Positions 52,724 through 62,505 of a stretch of DNA of 64,000 bases are shown one piece after another (positions within the stretch are counted from its first letter, which is position 1; each line of letters starts with the position of its first letter). The notes under the pieces are model-generated. The model saw nothing but the letters and a program-made list of their open reading frames with translations, was not told where the DNA came from and ran no database searches. Both the position numbers and the translations under genes were made by a program. The stretch lies in assembly GCF_028657945.1 (NCBI RefSeq), contig NZ_CP059693.1:4092001-4156000 (forward strand), in the 5' to 3' direction. This DNA comes from Thalassomonas haliotis (GTDB lineage Bacteria; Pseudomonadota; Gammaproteobacteria; Enterobacterales; Alteromonadaceae).

Positions 52724-54169
52724 GTGAAAAATAAAAGCCATCATAGCCCCGCCAGCCAAATCACCACTAAGGCGCTGGTATTAAACGACAATATTACGCC
52801 ATTAGCATTTTTCACTCCCCTGTCCCATCAGCCCTGGGCCATCTGGTTAGACTCCTGCGACAGTGGCCATATCGACAGCCGCTACGATATCATCGTCTGG
52901 CAACCTGTAGTGACTTTGCAAACTTTCGGCGATACCACCAAGATTGATGACCGGGAAACGGGTCAGCAGCTGCAAAGCAAAGATGATCCCCTGAGCTTAG
53001 TTAAAAAATATCAGGCGCAAGCCTTTAAAGGTTTTTCAATCGAAATTAACGAGTTACCTTTTAACGGCGGCGCTGTCGGCTATTTCTCCTATGATTTGGG
53101 CCGACGTTTTGAACAGCTGCCACAAAACGCCGAGCAGGATATAACGCTCCCGGAAATGGCCGTCGGTTTATATCAGCAGGCGGTGATTTTTGATAATCAA
53201 AGCCAACGCTACTTTTTAATGTGCCCGGAGCATCAACGCAGCGAAATAGAAAAGCAGATACGGGACATGCTAAACAGCAAAGTTCAGGTCTCAAATTCAT
53301 CTTTTTCCTTAGCCACCGATTGGCGCTCGAATATGAGTAGAGCCAGTTACGGAGAAAAATTTAACCGGGTGCAGGACTACCTGCGCTCGGGAGATTGTTA
53401 TCAAATCAATCTCGCGCAAAGATTTTCCGCCGAATATCAGGGAGATGAATTTGCGGCTTACCGGGCACTGAGGCAAAAAAACCAGGCACCGTTTTCCGCC
53501 TTTATGCGCTTTGAAGACAGCGCAGTATTAAGCATTTCTCCCGAGCGTTTTTTACGCCTGGAACAAGGCAAGGTACAAAGTAAACCCATCAAAGGCACAC
53601 GAGCGCGCAGCACAGATCCGAAAACAGATCAGGCCAACGCCGATGCCTTAAAAACTGCCAGTAAAGACAGAGCCGAAAACCTGATGATAGTGGATTTACT
53701 CCGAAATGATATCAGTAAAACCTGCCAGCCCGGTTCGGTTCAAGTGCCGAAGTTATTTGATATTGAAAGTTTCCCCGCCGTGCATCATTTAGTCAGCACG
53801 GTTGAAGGTGAACTGGCTCAGGGCTTTGACGGCACTGACCTGCTGCGCGGCGCCTTTCCCGGCGGTTCAATCACAGGCGCACCGAAAATCCGCGCCATGG
53901 AAATCATCGAAGAGCTCGAACCCCACAGGCGCAGTGTCTACTGTGGCTCAATCGGTTATTTAAGTGCCTGCGGCAATATGGATACCAGTATCACAATACG
54001 TACCTTGGTTTGCCACACGAGTTCGCAGCAAAACTCACCACAAAGAACCATACATTGCTGGGCCGGTGGTGGTGTCGTCGCCGATTCCAAGGTAGACTGT
54101 GAATATCAGGAGACCTATGACAAGGTCGAAAAAATATTGCCGGTATTGTCCCGGTTGACTGTCAATTGA
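52724..54169 (+). CDS. pabB: Aminodeoxychorismate synthase component I PabB
   Basis: 481 residues from GTG 52724, which leaves 24 residues before the PabB-like N-terminus (LAFFTPLSHQPWAIWLDS); a GTG at 52640 is a longer alternative. With PabA it converts chorismate and glutamine to 4-amino-4-deoxychorismate for folate. The chorismate-binding domain has SGDCYQINLAQRF, the lysine motif in KPIKGTRAR (typical of PabB, forming a covalent intermediate), LMIVDLLRNDI and FPGGSITGAPKIRAMEII. A TATAAT at 52708-52713 is close upstream. Confidence 0.93.
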   Translation: MKNKSHHSPASQITTKALVLNDNITPLAFFTPLSHQPWAIWLDSCDSGHIDSRYDIIVWQPVVTLQTFGDTTKIDDRETGQQLQSKDDPLSLVKKYQAQAFKGFSIEINELPFNGGAVGYFSYDLGRRFEQLPQNAEQDITLPEMAVGLYQQAVIFDNQSQRYFLMCPEHQRSEIEKQIRDMLNSKVQVSNSSFSLATDWRSNMSRASYGEKFNRVQDYLRSGDCYQINLAQRFSAEYQGDEFAAYRALRQKNQAPFSAFMRFEDSAVLSISPERFLRLEQGKVQSKPIKGTRARSTDPKTDQANADALKTASKDRAENLMIVDLLRNDISKTCQPGSVQVPKLFDIESFPAVHHLVSTVEGELAQGFDGTDLLRGAFPGGSITGAPKIRAMEIIEELEPHRRSVYCGSIGYLSACGNMDTSITIRTLVCHTSSQQNSPQRTIHCWAGGGVVADSKVDCEYQETYDKVEKILPVLSRLTVN

Positions 54170-54263
54170 AATAAAAGCAGGTTTGATAACTTAATAGACT
54201 GCTGATACAGGCTTTATCAACACAGGTGTCATCTTCAGCTAAAGGACGGTAATAGAAGTATTC

Positions 54264-54833
54264 ATGAATAAAAGCGAATTCATACAAAAATTTCAATTTC
54301 AGCGCCTGATGGCATCACAAAAAACCTCCTGCTCCCATGGCAAATTGAAAGTGGCCGCGGTGTTAGTGCCTCTGGTCGAAAAGCCTGATTCTTTAGATGT
54401 CTTGCTCACCAAAAGGGCCAGTCACTTGAAGCACCACGGCGGCCAGATAAGCTTTCCAGGCGGTAAAGCCGAACCCGAAGATGAAAATTTAATTGCCACC
54501 GCAATACGCGAAGCCGAGGAAGAAATCGGCCTGAGCCCGGACAATGTTGAAGTCATCGGCCAGCTCAATCCCTACCGCACGATTTCCGGTTATATCGTCA
54601 CCCCAATCATCGGCTTTGTACCCGGTAATTATAGTTATCACGCAGACGATAATGAAGTGGCAGAAATTTTCCAGGTGCCTTTGCAGCATTTTTTAAACAG
54701 CCATAATCATCAAACCCTGCAGGCAATGCTTCATGGCCGGCAGCACCAGGTGCATTTTATGCCTTATCAGCACTACAACATCTGGGGCGCAACTGCTGCG
54801 ATGTTAAAAGATCTGGCGGAACATTTGGTTTAA
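54264..54833 (+). CDS. nudL: CoA pyrophosphatase NudL (Nudix hydrolase)
   Basis: 189 residues. A Nudix box GGKAEPEDENLIATAIREAEEEIGL fits Gx5Ex7REUxEExGU, here in pieces GGKAEPED and REAEEEIGL. It is preceded by LLTKRASHLKHHGGQISFPGG, the NudL/YeaB (UPF0035) signature for CoA-type substrates. It hydrolyses CoA and its derivatives to adenosine 3',5'-bisphosphate and 4'-phosphopantetheine. The pabB-nudL order matches E. coli, where yeaB follows pabB. Confidence 0.93.
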   Translation: MNKSEFIQKFQFQRLMASQKTSCSHGKLKVAAVLVPLVEKPDSLDVLLTKRASHLKHHGGQISFPGGKAEPEDENLIATAIREAEEEIGLSPDNVEVIGQLNPYRTISGYIVTPIIGFVPGNYSYHADDNEVAEIFQVPLQHFLNSHNHQTLQAMLHGRQHQVHFMPYQHYNIWGATAAMLKDLAEHLV

Positions 54834-54909
54834 CAACTTAGCTATAAGGAATGCGATTGGGGAAATCTCCTGCTAAGCCTTAACCATTTCTCTTTACAAC
54901 CAATAAGAA

Positions 54910-54938
54910 ACAGCGCCGGGAAAGAAATGCGGCGCTGT
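54910..54938. terminator. Hairpin between convergent nudL and permease genes
   Basis: ACAGCGCC (54910-54917) and GGCGCTGT (54931-54938) pair perfectly around a 13-nt loop. No T-run is evident. Confidence 0.4.
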
Positions 54939-55015
54939 CGTGCTACTGGCACAAAACTCTGCTTTTCAACACCCCGGTCACTGACAGCCATACCCGAGTG
55001 CTTAAAAGCCTTTGT

Positions 55016-55939
55016 CTAAAACAGGTAGGAATATAAATATCCGGCGGCAATCGCCATCGAAATAACCACAGTCAAAAAGGCGATAATCATTTGATTTTTA
55101 AAAAGTGATTTGAGCAAGATAACTTCGGTTAAGCTGGCGCCGGCACTGCCGATGATCAGCGCCATCACGGCCCCGAGTGCCATGCCTTTTGAAGCCAACG
55201 CAGCACTAAGAGGGATCACCGCCTCAGCCCGGATATAAAGGGGTATGCCGATCACCGCCGCCACCGGCACCGCCAAGGGATTGTTTTCACTGGCCACCTC
55301 GGCGACAAAGTCTGTCGGCATCACACCATAAATCACCGAGCCCAGGGCAATACCTGCCATCAGAAATGGAAATACTTTTTTAAAATCCCCCCAGGTACTG
55401 TGCCAGATGCTCAGCCACCTGTTGACTTTAACGCCGCTGTCGCCGCAAGTCGTAGCACAAGCTTTACCAGGCGTAACTTCCTGATAAACCCCGGCCCTGA
55501 CATATTGTTCAAATCCCAGTTTCTCCAGGCTGTAACCGGCGATAACCGCTATCGTCATGGCAACGAAAAAGTAAAACACCGCCACCTGCAGACCAAACGT
55601 TACCGCAAATAACCCTAAAATCACCGGGCTGAGCAAAGGACTGGCAAATAAAAACACCATCATAGTGCCAAAGCCCGCCCTGGCCCTTAACAGACCTTTG
55701 AGAAAAGGTATGGTCGAACAGGAGCAAAAGGGAGTGATCACCCCCAACAAGCCGGCAACAATATAACCCTTACCTTTCCTGCCGCTTAAGATGCTGCTGA
55801 TTTTTTCCGGCGGAATATAGTGCTGCAATACCCCCACCAGATAACTGATCAACAAAAATAACAGGGTCAGTTCCACCCCGAGAAATAAAAACATATTCAG
55901 CGTTTCTTGCAACATTTGTATTGTGATGGTCATATTCAC
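55016..55939 (-). CDS. Permease, ArsP/DUF318 (UPF0718) family
   Basis: 307 residues with about eight membrane helices. The signature TPFCSCSTIPFLKGLLRA carries two cysteines in a membrane re-entrant region, as in ArsP-type permeases; the matching GSAGASLTEVILLKSLF lies near the C-terminus. ArsP exports trivalent organoarsenicals, whereas other family members are of unknown substrate. A cytoplasmic Cys pair (about 178-182, ATTCGD) is also present. It is divergent from an ArsR-type gene, and candidate operator repeats lie between them, which supports metalloid or redox-linked export. Confidence 0.88.
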   Translation of the reverse strand: MNMTITIQMLQETLNMFLFLGVELTLLFLLISYLVGVLQHYIPPEKISSILSGRKGKGYIVAGLLGVITPFCSCSTIPFLKGLLRARAGFGTMMVFLFASPLLSPVILGLFAVTFGLQVAVFYFFVAMTIAVIAGYSLEKLGFEQYVRAGVYQEVTPGKACATTCGDSGVKVNRWLSIWHSTWGDFKKVFPFLMAGIALGSVIYGVMPTDFVAEVASENNPLAVPVAAVIGIPLYIRAEAVIPLSAALASKGMALGAVMALIIGSAGASLTEVILLKSLFKNQMIIAFLTVVISMAIAAGYLYSYLF

Positions 55940-56253
55940 CTCAAAACCATAATTCTAGATTAATCGAAATATAAGACACAATGAAAAACAGATCAAGATA
56001 TTTCCAGAAATACAGAAATGTAAAAATGTGGAAATGTGAATATGACGGATACCTGAAAAACACGGTAGCTCCACAAGGCAAACACAAAGAGCACAAGAAA
56101 CAGCTAAAGGCGGCTCTCGCCTTGAGAGATACCTGCGCAGTTCCGTGATGATAACGCCCCTGCTTTTACCAATAATATATTTCTGGTAATATCGAATTAT
56201 TACCTTGATAAGCGCCAGCAGCAATCAAGACCATAAGCACTAAGGGCAAAGGC
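55940..56253. other. Divergent intergenic region, permease / ArsR
   Basis: 314 bp with no credible gene. It holds overlapping inverted repeats near the ArsR gene (56166-56204) and is otherwise unremarkable. Confidence 0.5.
56166..56204. promoter_or_regulatory. Candidate ArsR operator, overlapping inverted repeats
   Basis: GGTAAT - 8 bp - ATTACC (56185-56204) is a perfect inverted repeat, and TTACCA - 12 bp - TGGTAA (56166-56171 with 56184-56189) overlaps it. Imperfect 6-to-8-bp dyads of this kind, AT-rich and just upstream of the regulator, are typical of ArsR/SmtB operators. Confidence 0.5.
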
Positions 56254-56586
56254 ATGGAAATAGAAACTACCGCCAAAATATTTAAAGAACTGGGACACCC
56301 AACCCGGTTAAAAATTTTTAAACGTCTGGTAAAAGCCGGTTTTGAAGGCCTGCCGGTGGGCGGACTGCAGGAAGAACTCGCCATTCCCGGCTCTACCCTT
56401 TCCCATCATATTTCCAACCTCGCCTCCGCCGGTTTAATTCAGCAAAGGCGGGAAGGGCGTATCCTCTATTGTGTGGTGGAGTATGCCCGCCTGCTTGGCG
56501 TGATCCGTTTTTTACAGGATGAATGTTGTCTTGATATGCCCGCTGAGTTACAAAACGATCGGCAAAGCAACGCAAGCCCAGAATAG
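56254..56586 (+). CDS. ArsR/SmtB-family regulator
   Basis: 110-residue winged-helix regulator: KIFKELGHPTRLKIFKRLVKA, then recognition helix region PGSTLSHHISNLASAGLI and wing REGRILYCVV. The classical alpha3 metal motif (ELCVCDL) is absent; instead there is a vicinal cysteine pair in a C-terminal helix (DECCLD, Cys91-Cys92), plus Cys78 (LYCVV) in the wing. Such terminal cysteine pairs bind As(III) in variant ArsR groups, although redox sensing is possible. Divergent from the permease gene, which it presumably represses together with itself. Confidence 0.88.
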   Translation: MEIETTAKIFKELGHPTRLKIFKRLVKAGFEGLPVGGLQEELAIPGSTLSHHISNLASAGLIQQRREGRILYCVVEYARLLGVIRFLQDECCLDMPAELQNDRQSNASPE

Positions 56587-56648
56587 CCGCCAGAGCGATT
56601 TATCGTTCCCCGCCTCGGCCTTTATTTTCTGGTGCGACACGACAACAC

Positions 56649-56685
56649 ACGGCAATTGACTTTTATAGATAAAGCCAATTGCCGT
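56649..56685. terminator. Long hairpin downstream of arsR
   Basis: ACGGCAATTG (56649-56658) pairs perfectly with CAATTGCCGT (56676-56685); CTTT/AAAG pair again inside. It lies 63 bp after the ArsR stop and is a likely terminator despite a weak T-run. Confidence 0.5.
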
Positions 56686-56802
56686 TATCCCTTCTATAAT
56701 TAGCCTATAAATTTTGTTTTCCATAATGCAGACTTTCAGTTAACATTACCGAAGATAATTTCAATTTTATGCGATTGAAGCAAAATTAATTCAGGTTTAT
56801 TC

Positions 56803-58179
56803 ATGATTAGTGTATTTGATATGTTTTCCATCGGCATAGGTCCGTCCTCTTCCCATACGGTCGGCCCGATGCGCGCAGCCAAAAAGTTTATCGATGATCT
56901 GGCCGGCCAGGCGCAGTTAACCAGGGCCGATCGGGTTAAATGTGAGCTGTTTGGCTCCCTTGGCCAAACCGGTATTGGCCACGGCACCGGCAAAGCGGTG
57001 ATCCTGGGCTTATGCGGGGAAACTCCGGAAGATATCCCGGTAGAGTCGATTGAAACCTTGCTTGAAGGCGTGGTCAGCAGCGAAACCATAGCACTTGACG
57101 GCACGCACAGGGTAAGTTTCCCCAAAGGGGATGCCATCATCTATCACAGGCGTAAAACCCTGCCGGCCCATGCAAATGCCATGACCTTGTATGCCTACCA
57201 GGGAGACGAGCTGTTATTAGAGCAAACTTATTATTCTATCGGCGGCGGCTTTATTGTCCAGGATTGCGACTTTGAAAAAGAAAAAGACAAAGCATTGTCC
57301 CTGCACGACAATATCAACCGTCCCCACAGGTTCAGCAGCGCCGACGAACTGATCAAGCTTGCCACCGAAAAGGGGTTAAGTATCAGCACAATTATGCTCG
57401 ATAACGAGAAATGCCTAAACGATGAAAGCACCATACGCACAAAACTTATCGGCATCTGGCAGGCAATGCGCGACAGTGTTGACCGCGGTATCCGCACCGA
57501 AGGCATCTTACCCGGCGGCTTAAAAGTGATGCGCCGGGCCCCCGCCCTGCACCGCTCGCTGTGTGTTGAACAAAACAGCGATCCGTTAACGGCCATGGAC
57601 TGGGTTAATTTGTTTGCCCTGGCGGTCAATGAAGAAAATGCCGCCGGCAGCCGGGTGGTGACCGCACCAACCAACGGCGCTGCCGGGATCATTCCCGCAG
57701 TATTATGTTATTACGATAAGTTTATTAAACCGGTAACCGATGAAGATTGCATCCGCTACCTGTTAACGGCTGCCGCCATCGGTATCTTATATAAAACGAA
57801 TGCTTCTATCTCCGGCGCCGAAGTCGGTTGCCAGGGAGAAGTCGGCGTCGCCTGTTCTATGGCCGCCGGAGCCCTAACCGAGATCATGGGCGGTAGCCCC
57901 ACACAGGTAGAAAATGCCGCAGAAATCGGCATGGAGCATAATTTAGGCCTGACCTGCGATCCCGTAGGCGGTTTGGTACAGGTGCCCTGTATCGAGCGTA
58001 ATGCCATGGGCTCGGTCAAAGCCATTAATGCTTCACGTTTGGCGCTCAGAGGCACAGGCACGCAAAAAGTCTCCCTGGACAAGGTTATCAAGACCATGTG
58101 GGATACCGGTAATGATATGAAGAGCAAATATAAGGAAACATCCCGCGGCGGTTTGGCGGTTAATATTATCGAGTGTTAA
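56803..58179 (+). CDS. sdaA: L-serine dehydratase SdaA ([4Fe-4S])
   Basis: 458 residues, the size of the single-chain E. coli enzyme. It deaminates L-serine to pyruvate and ammonia in the cytoplasm. The N-terminal domain starts MISVFDMFSIGIGPSSSHTVGPM, and the catalytic domain has SRVVTAPTNGAAGIIPAVL, EVGCQGEVGVACSMAAGAL and the CDPVGGLVQVPCIERNAM segment with cluster cysteines. Separate transcription unit with a strong terminator. It could serve amino-acid catabolism during growth on protein. Confidence 0.95.
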   Translation: MISVFDMFSIGIGPSSSHTVGPMRAAKKFIDDLAGQAQLTRADRVKCELFGSLGQTGIGHGTGKAVILGLCGETPEDIPVESIETLLEGVVSSETIALDGTHRVSFPKGDAIIYHRRKTLPAHANAMTLYAYQGDELLLEQTYYSIGGGFIVQDCDFEKEKDKALSLHDNINRPHRFSSADELIKLATEKGLSISTIMLDNEKCLNDESTIRTKLIGIWQAMRDSVDRGIRTEGILPGGLKVMRRAPALHRSLCVEQNSDPLTAMDWVNLFALAVNEENAAGSRVVTAPTNGAAGIIPAVLCYYDKFIKPVTDEDCIRYLLTAAAIGILYKTNASISGAEVGCQGEVGVACSMAAGALTEIMGGSPTQVENAAEIGMEHNLGLTCDPVGGLVQVPCIERNAMGSVKAINASRLALRGTGTQKVSLDKVIKTMWDTGNDMKSKYKETSRGGLAVNIIEC

Positions 58180-58197
58180 TCTTTATTGCGGTAACAT

Positions 58198-58232
58198 AAA
58201 AAACTCAGGGGCATTATGCCCCTGAGTTTTTT
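58198..58232. terminator. Bidirectional intrinsic terminator
   Basis: AAAAAACTCAGGGGC - ATTAT - GCCCCTGAGTTTTTT, perfect 15-bp stem between convergent sdaA and cysB. Confidence 0.96.
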
Positions 58233-58249
58233 CTGTAAATCAATAATTG

Positions 58250-59266
<1,017 letters not shown>

Positions 59267-59487
59267 TTAATTAAAAATTTATTCCATATTATTTTTAATG
59301 TTTCTGGATAATTTATTTTACCGAATAGAATATATTCCTTAATAACTGATAGAGATATTAACTAAATAGAGGTAATATAAAACTAACAAGTCGTTAAATA
59401 TATATAAAAAGCATACTAGACTATGATAAATATCACTATTTTTATAGACTGCGTAATCTTGTCTTTTTATAAACATGAGTATTCAAT

Positions 59488-60255
59488 ATGATCGCTATTA
59501 TCATTGGCTTAATTATTGCGTTGGTCATCATAGTTGTGGTGGTTAATGGTATCCAGCAACACAAAGAAAAAGTAGAAGCTGAAAAACGGGTGCGCATCTC
59601 CAAGCAAAAAGCCATTATCGATGAAACCGAAGAGCTGATTTTAAACGTCGGCAACATGCCGCCAAACCCCGGGATCAACAACATTCTTAACCGCAGAATG
59701 TTAAACGCCGCCAAAGAAATGCTGCGCCTGAGTCCTGAATCGAAAAATGTCGGCCGCCGTATACAGGAAATTGAAGCCCGTATCTCTGCCTCCAATGATC
59801 TGGCCACAACACAAAGCAATGAAGATGCCTTTATCCTGCCGGATAATGAACAGCAGCTCATCGCGATATTACAATGTATTAAAAAATTACGCGCGGTATT
59901 AAAATCAGAGCAGTCAAAAGGCGCCCTGGATGCCCAGGCGTTTACCAAAGAAGATCAACGGCTCAATACCATGCAACTGAAGATTAATATTGAAAGTTTA
60001 TTAAAAAGGGGCGACTCGGCATTCAGTAAGGAGATGGTGGGCTCGGCCAGACAATATTATGAGAAAGCCCTGCAGACCCTGAGCGATCATCCGATGAAAA
60101 ATGAATATGTCCTCACCAAGCAGGAAGAGATCAGTAATAAACTCGAAGAAATAGCCGCACAACTAAGAAGCAGCAACGCCCAGGACAGAGAGAAAAAAGC
60201 GAAAGAAGATGAAGATGAATTAGATATGTTATTCCAGCCGAAAAAGAAATGGTGA
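59488..60255 (+). CDS. Membrane-anchored coiled-coil protein, unrecognised
   Basis: 255 residues. One N-terminal membrane helix (about 2-21, strongly Ile/Val-rich) is followed by a long charged, helical cytoplasmic part. The region about 165-235 (KRGDSAFSKEMVGSARQYYEKAL) resembles a TPR-like helical pair, and the C-terminus is acidic then basic (DEDELDMLFQPKKKW). No family recognised. It is transcribed divergently from cysB and has its own terminator. A scaffold role at the membrane would fit the composition, but that is inference. Confidence 0.75.
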   Translation: MIAIIIGLIIALVIIVVVVNGIQQHKEKVEAEKRVRISKQKAIIDETEELILNVGNMPPNPGINNILNRRMLNAAKEMLRLSPESKNVGRRIQEIEARISASNDLATTQSNEDAFILPDNEQQLIAILQCIKKLRAVLKSEQSKGALDAQAFTKEDQRLNTMQLKINIESLLKRGDSAFSKEMVGSARQYYEKALQTLSDHPMKNEYVLTKQEEISNKLEEIAAQLRSSNAQDREKKAKEDEDELDMLFQPKKKW

Positions 60256-60284
60256 TCTGGATAATATTGTTCTCGCAACTCCTG

Positions 60285-60315
60285 AATTCCTGTCGGCAAT
60301 GACGGGAATTTTTTT
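60285..60315 (+). terminator. Intrinsic terminator
   Basis: AATTCCTGTC - GGCAAT - GACGGGAATT with one G-T pair, followed by TTTTT; 29 bp after the coiled-coil gene. Confidence 0.87.
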
Positions 60316-60327
60316 ATCTGCGCCATG

Positions 60328-62502
60328 CTAAAGCACAGAATCACTGGCACAGGATGGCATTTCCAGCTGATCCGGATAAAAGGGCAGCTCGGCAGGAATA
60401 AAACCTTTGTCTATTCCCCTCAGCAACTGAGTCGCATCGTAGGCATTCATGGGTTTGGCAAAATAATACCCCTGGAAGTAAGCACAACCCAGCTTTTGTA
60501 AAATCGCTACCTGCTCTTTATTTTCCACTCCCTCAACCAACACGTTAAATTCCAGCTCCTGGGTCATGGCAACGATGGCTTTAACGATCGCCTGATCATC
60601 AACATTGTGTTCAAGCTCGGTAATAAAAGAGCGGTCAATTTTTAAGGTATGCACAGGTAATTTCTTTAAATAACTCAGGGAAGAATATCCGGTGCCAAAA
60701 TCATCCAGCGATACTTTCACCCCGATTTTCCGCAAAGAATTTAAAATAGCAGTGGCTGTGTCGACATCTGTCATCGCCATGGTCTCGGTGACTTCTACCC
60801 CGATAAAACTGGTTTTTAACTGATATTTTTCTATGGTGCTGATGATAAGCTCGGCAAGATGGGGCTGGGAAAATTGCCGGGCAGACAGGTTAACCCCAAC
60901 CTTAGTATTAAAGCCCATTTCATTGTTCCAGCGGCACAGTTGCTGACAGACACTGTGGAGAATAAATTCCCCGAGCGGCAGGATTAACCCGGTTTCTTCG
61001 GCAATCGGGATAAACTCATCCGGGGCAATAAAGCCTTTTTCCGGGTGGATCCACCTGACCAGGGCCTCAAACGAGGTGATTTCATGACTGTTGGCATCTA
61101 CTATCGGCTGGTAATACACCTGAATATCGCCGGCTTCTATGGCATCTAGCAACTCTTCTTCTATCCATAATAACCGCAGGGCATAATCATGCATTTGTTT
61201 GTCAAAAATCACATGGATGTTGCCGCCCTTAAGTTTTGCCTGGTACATAGCAGTATCGGCATCCCGCAAAATATCACTGTAGGTTTCATAGTTATTATAT
61301 TTTTTATTGGACAAAACAATGCCGGAAGAGGCGGTCACTGTGATCTGATGGGTATTAATCGCCATAGGCAAAGCAATTTCACTTTGAATCCTGTTAACCA
61401 CCGAAAGGATTTTCGGCATGGAGTCAACATTATCAAGCAGACAGACAAAGGTATCGCTGCTGAAACGGCTGAGCATATCAATATCCCTGAGCTGGTCCAG
61501 CACTTTCTGGCTGACCCGCCGCAGGACTTCATCACCAAACTCATGATTTAAGCCATCGTTAATCACGCGAAACCGGTCCAGGTCGATAAAAATCACCGCA
61601 AAACTATAGTCATCGTCCAGTTTGGCCCTTTTAAGTGCCAACTTTAAGCGCTCAAACATCATAGAGCGCTCGGGTAAACCGGTAATGGGATCCTGGATGG
61701 CATTTTTTTTCAGTTGTTCTTCAAAAGAAATACGCCGGGAAATATCTCTGAAGGCAAAGATCAAGCCGTTATACAGGCCGTTTTTATCTTCAAGCGAGGC
61801 AACATTAAGCTCTACCGGCACTGTACCTTCGTTATAATTTTTCAACAAATAATTATTCTGATGGTGGCAATTTTGTTTTTCCTGCAGCCAGGCATCAATA
61901 TCGACATTATCTATGCCGGTGTTTAAATCGACGAAACACAGCATATCGGTGATCATTCGCCCGATAGGCACAAAATCGAACTTGCACAATTCAATGGCTT
62001 TAGGATTGGCCAGAAAGATTTTACCGTTTTGATCACAGGAGATCACCGCATCTTCTATGCTGTCCAGCGCCACTTTAAGTTTATTGGCGGTATCATGAAG
62101 TTTATGGTCGACCCCATGTTTGTAAAGGGCGATTTCTATGGTGATTTCCAGCTCACGACTGTCTATGGGTTTAAGGATGTAACCAAACGGAGTGGTAATT
62201 TTCGCCCGCTCAAGCACATCATTACTGGAATAGGCGGTACAAAAGATGATCGGAATATCCTGGGTTTCATGAATTTCACCGGCAATATCAATGCCGTCTT
62301 TATCGGCATTGAGGTTAATATCCATTAGGATCAAGTCCGGTGCCAGCGCTGCGGCACTGGACAACGCCAGTTCCGGGGTGCCGCAGGTGGCGACCACTTC
62401 ATACTTCATGCGCCCCAAGCGGATGGAAAGCTCACGCGCCACCAGGGCCTCATCTTCTACCACCATAATACGAGCTTTTGGCTTATCTTGCATAGACTCC
62501 AT
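60328..62502 (-). CDS. Response regulator with REC-PAS-GGDEF(degenerate)-EAL domains
   Basis: 724 residues. REC domain (about 10-125) with acidic pocket VVEDEA, phosphoacceptor Asp61 (LILMDINL) and the conserved Lys in GYILKPID. A PAS domain follows (about 140-260). In the GGDEF domain (about 275-440) the signature position reads RFSSDTF rather than RxGGDEF, so cyclase activity is unlikely. The EAL domain (about 455-705) keeps FEALVRW, VEVTET, DDFGTGYSSLSYLK, KIDRSFI and VEGVEN, the residues needed for c-di-GMP hydrolysis. It is therefore a phosphorylation-controlled phosphodiesterase. It begins 3 bp after the upstream histidine kinase. Confidence 0.9.
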   Translation of the reverse strand: MESMQDKPKARIMVVEDEALVARELSIRLGRMKYEVVATCGTPELALSSAAALAPDLILMDINLNADKDGIDIAGEIHETQDIPIIFCTAYSSNDVLERAKITTPFGYILKPIDSRELEITIEIALYKHGVDHKLHDTANKLKVALDSIEDAVISCDQNGKIFLANPKAIELCKFDFVPIGRMITDMLCFVDLNTGIDNVDIDAWLQEKQNCHHQNNYLLKNYNEGTVPVELNVASLEDKNGLYNGLIFAFRDISRRISFEEQLKKNAIQDPITGLPERSMMFERLKLALKRAKLDDDYSFAVIFIDLDRFRVINDGLNHEFGDEVLRRVSQKVLDQLRDIDMLSRFSSDTFVCLLDNVDSMPKILSVVNRIQSEIALPMAINTHQITVTASSGIVLSNKKYNNYETYSDILRDADTAMYQAKLKGGNIHVIFDKQMHDYALRLLWIEEELLDAIEAGDIQVYYQPIVDANSHEITSFEALVRWIHPEKGFIAPDEFIPIAEETGLILPLGEFILHSVCQQLCRWNNEMGFNTKVGVNLSARQFSQPHLAELIISTIEKYQLKTSFIGVEVTETMAMTDVDTATAILNSLRKIGVKVSLDDFGTGYSSLSYLKKLPVHTLKIDRSFITELEHNVDDQAIVKAIVAMTQELEFNVLVEGVENKEQVAILQKLGCAYFQGYYFAKPMNAYDATQLLRGIDKGFIPAELPFYPDQLEMPSCASDSVL

Positions 62503-62505
62503 TGC

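Noticed and set aside
55955-56224. 89-codon minus-strand frame between the permease and ArsR genes
   Set aside because: It would cover the ArsR operator and the promoters of both divergent genes, and its composition is not protein-like.
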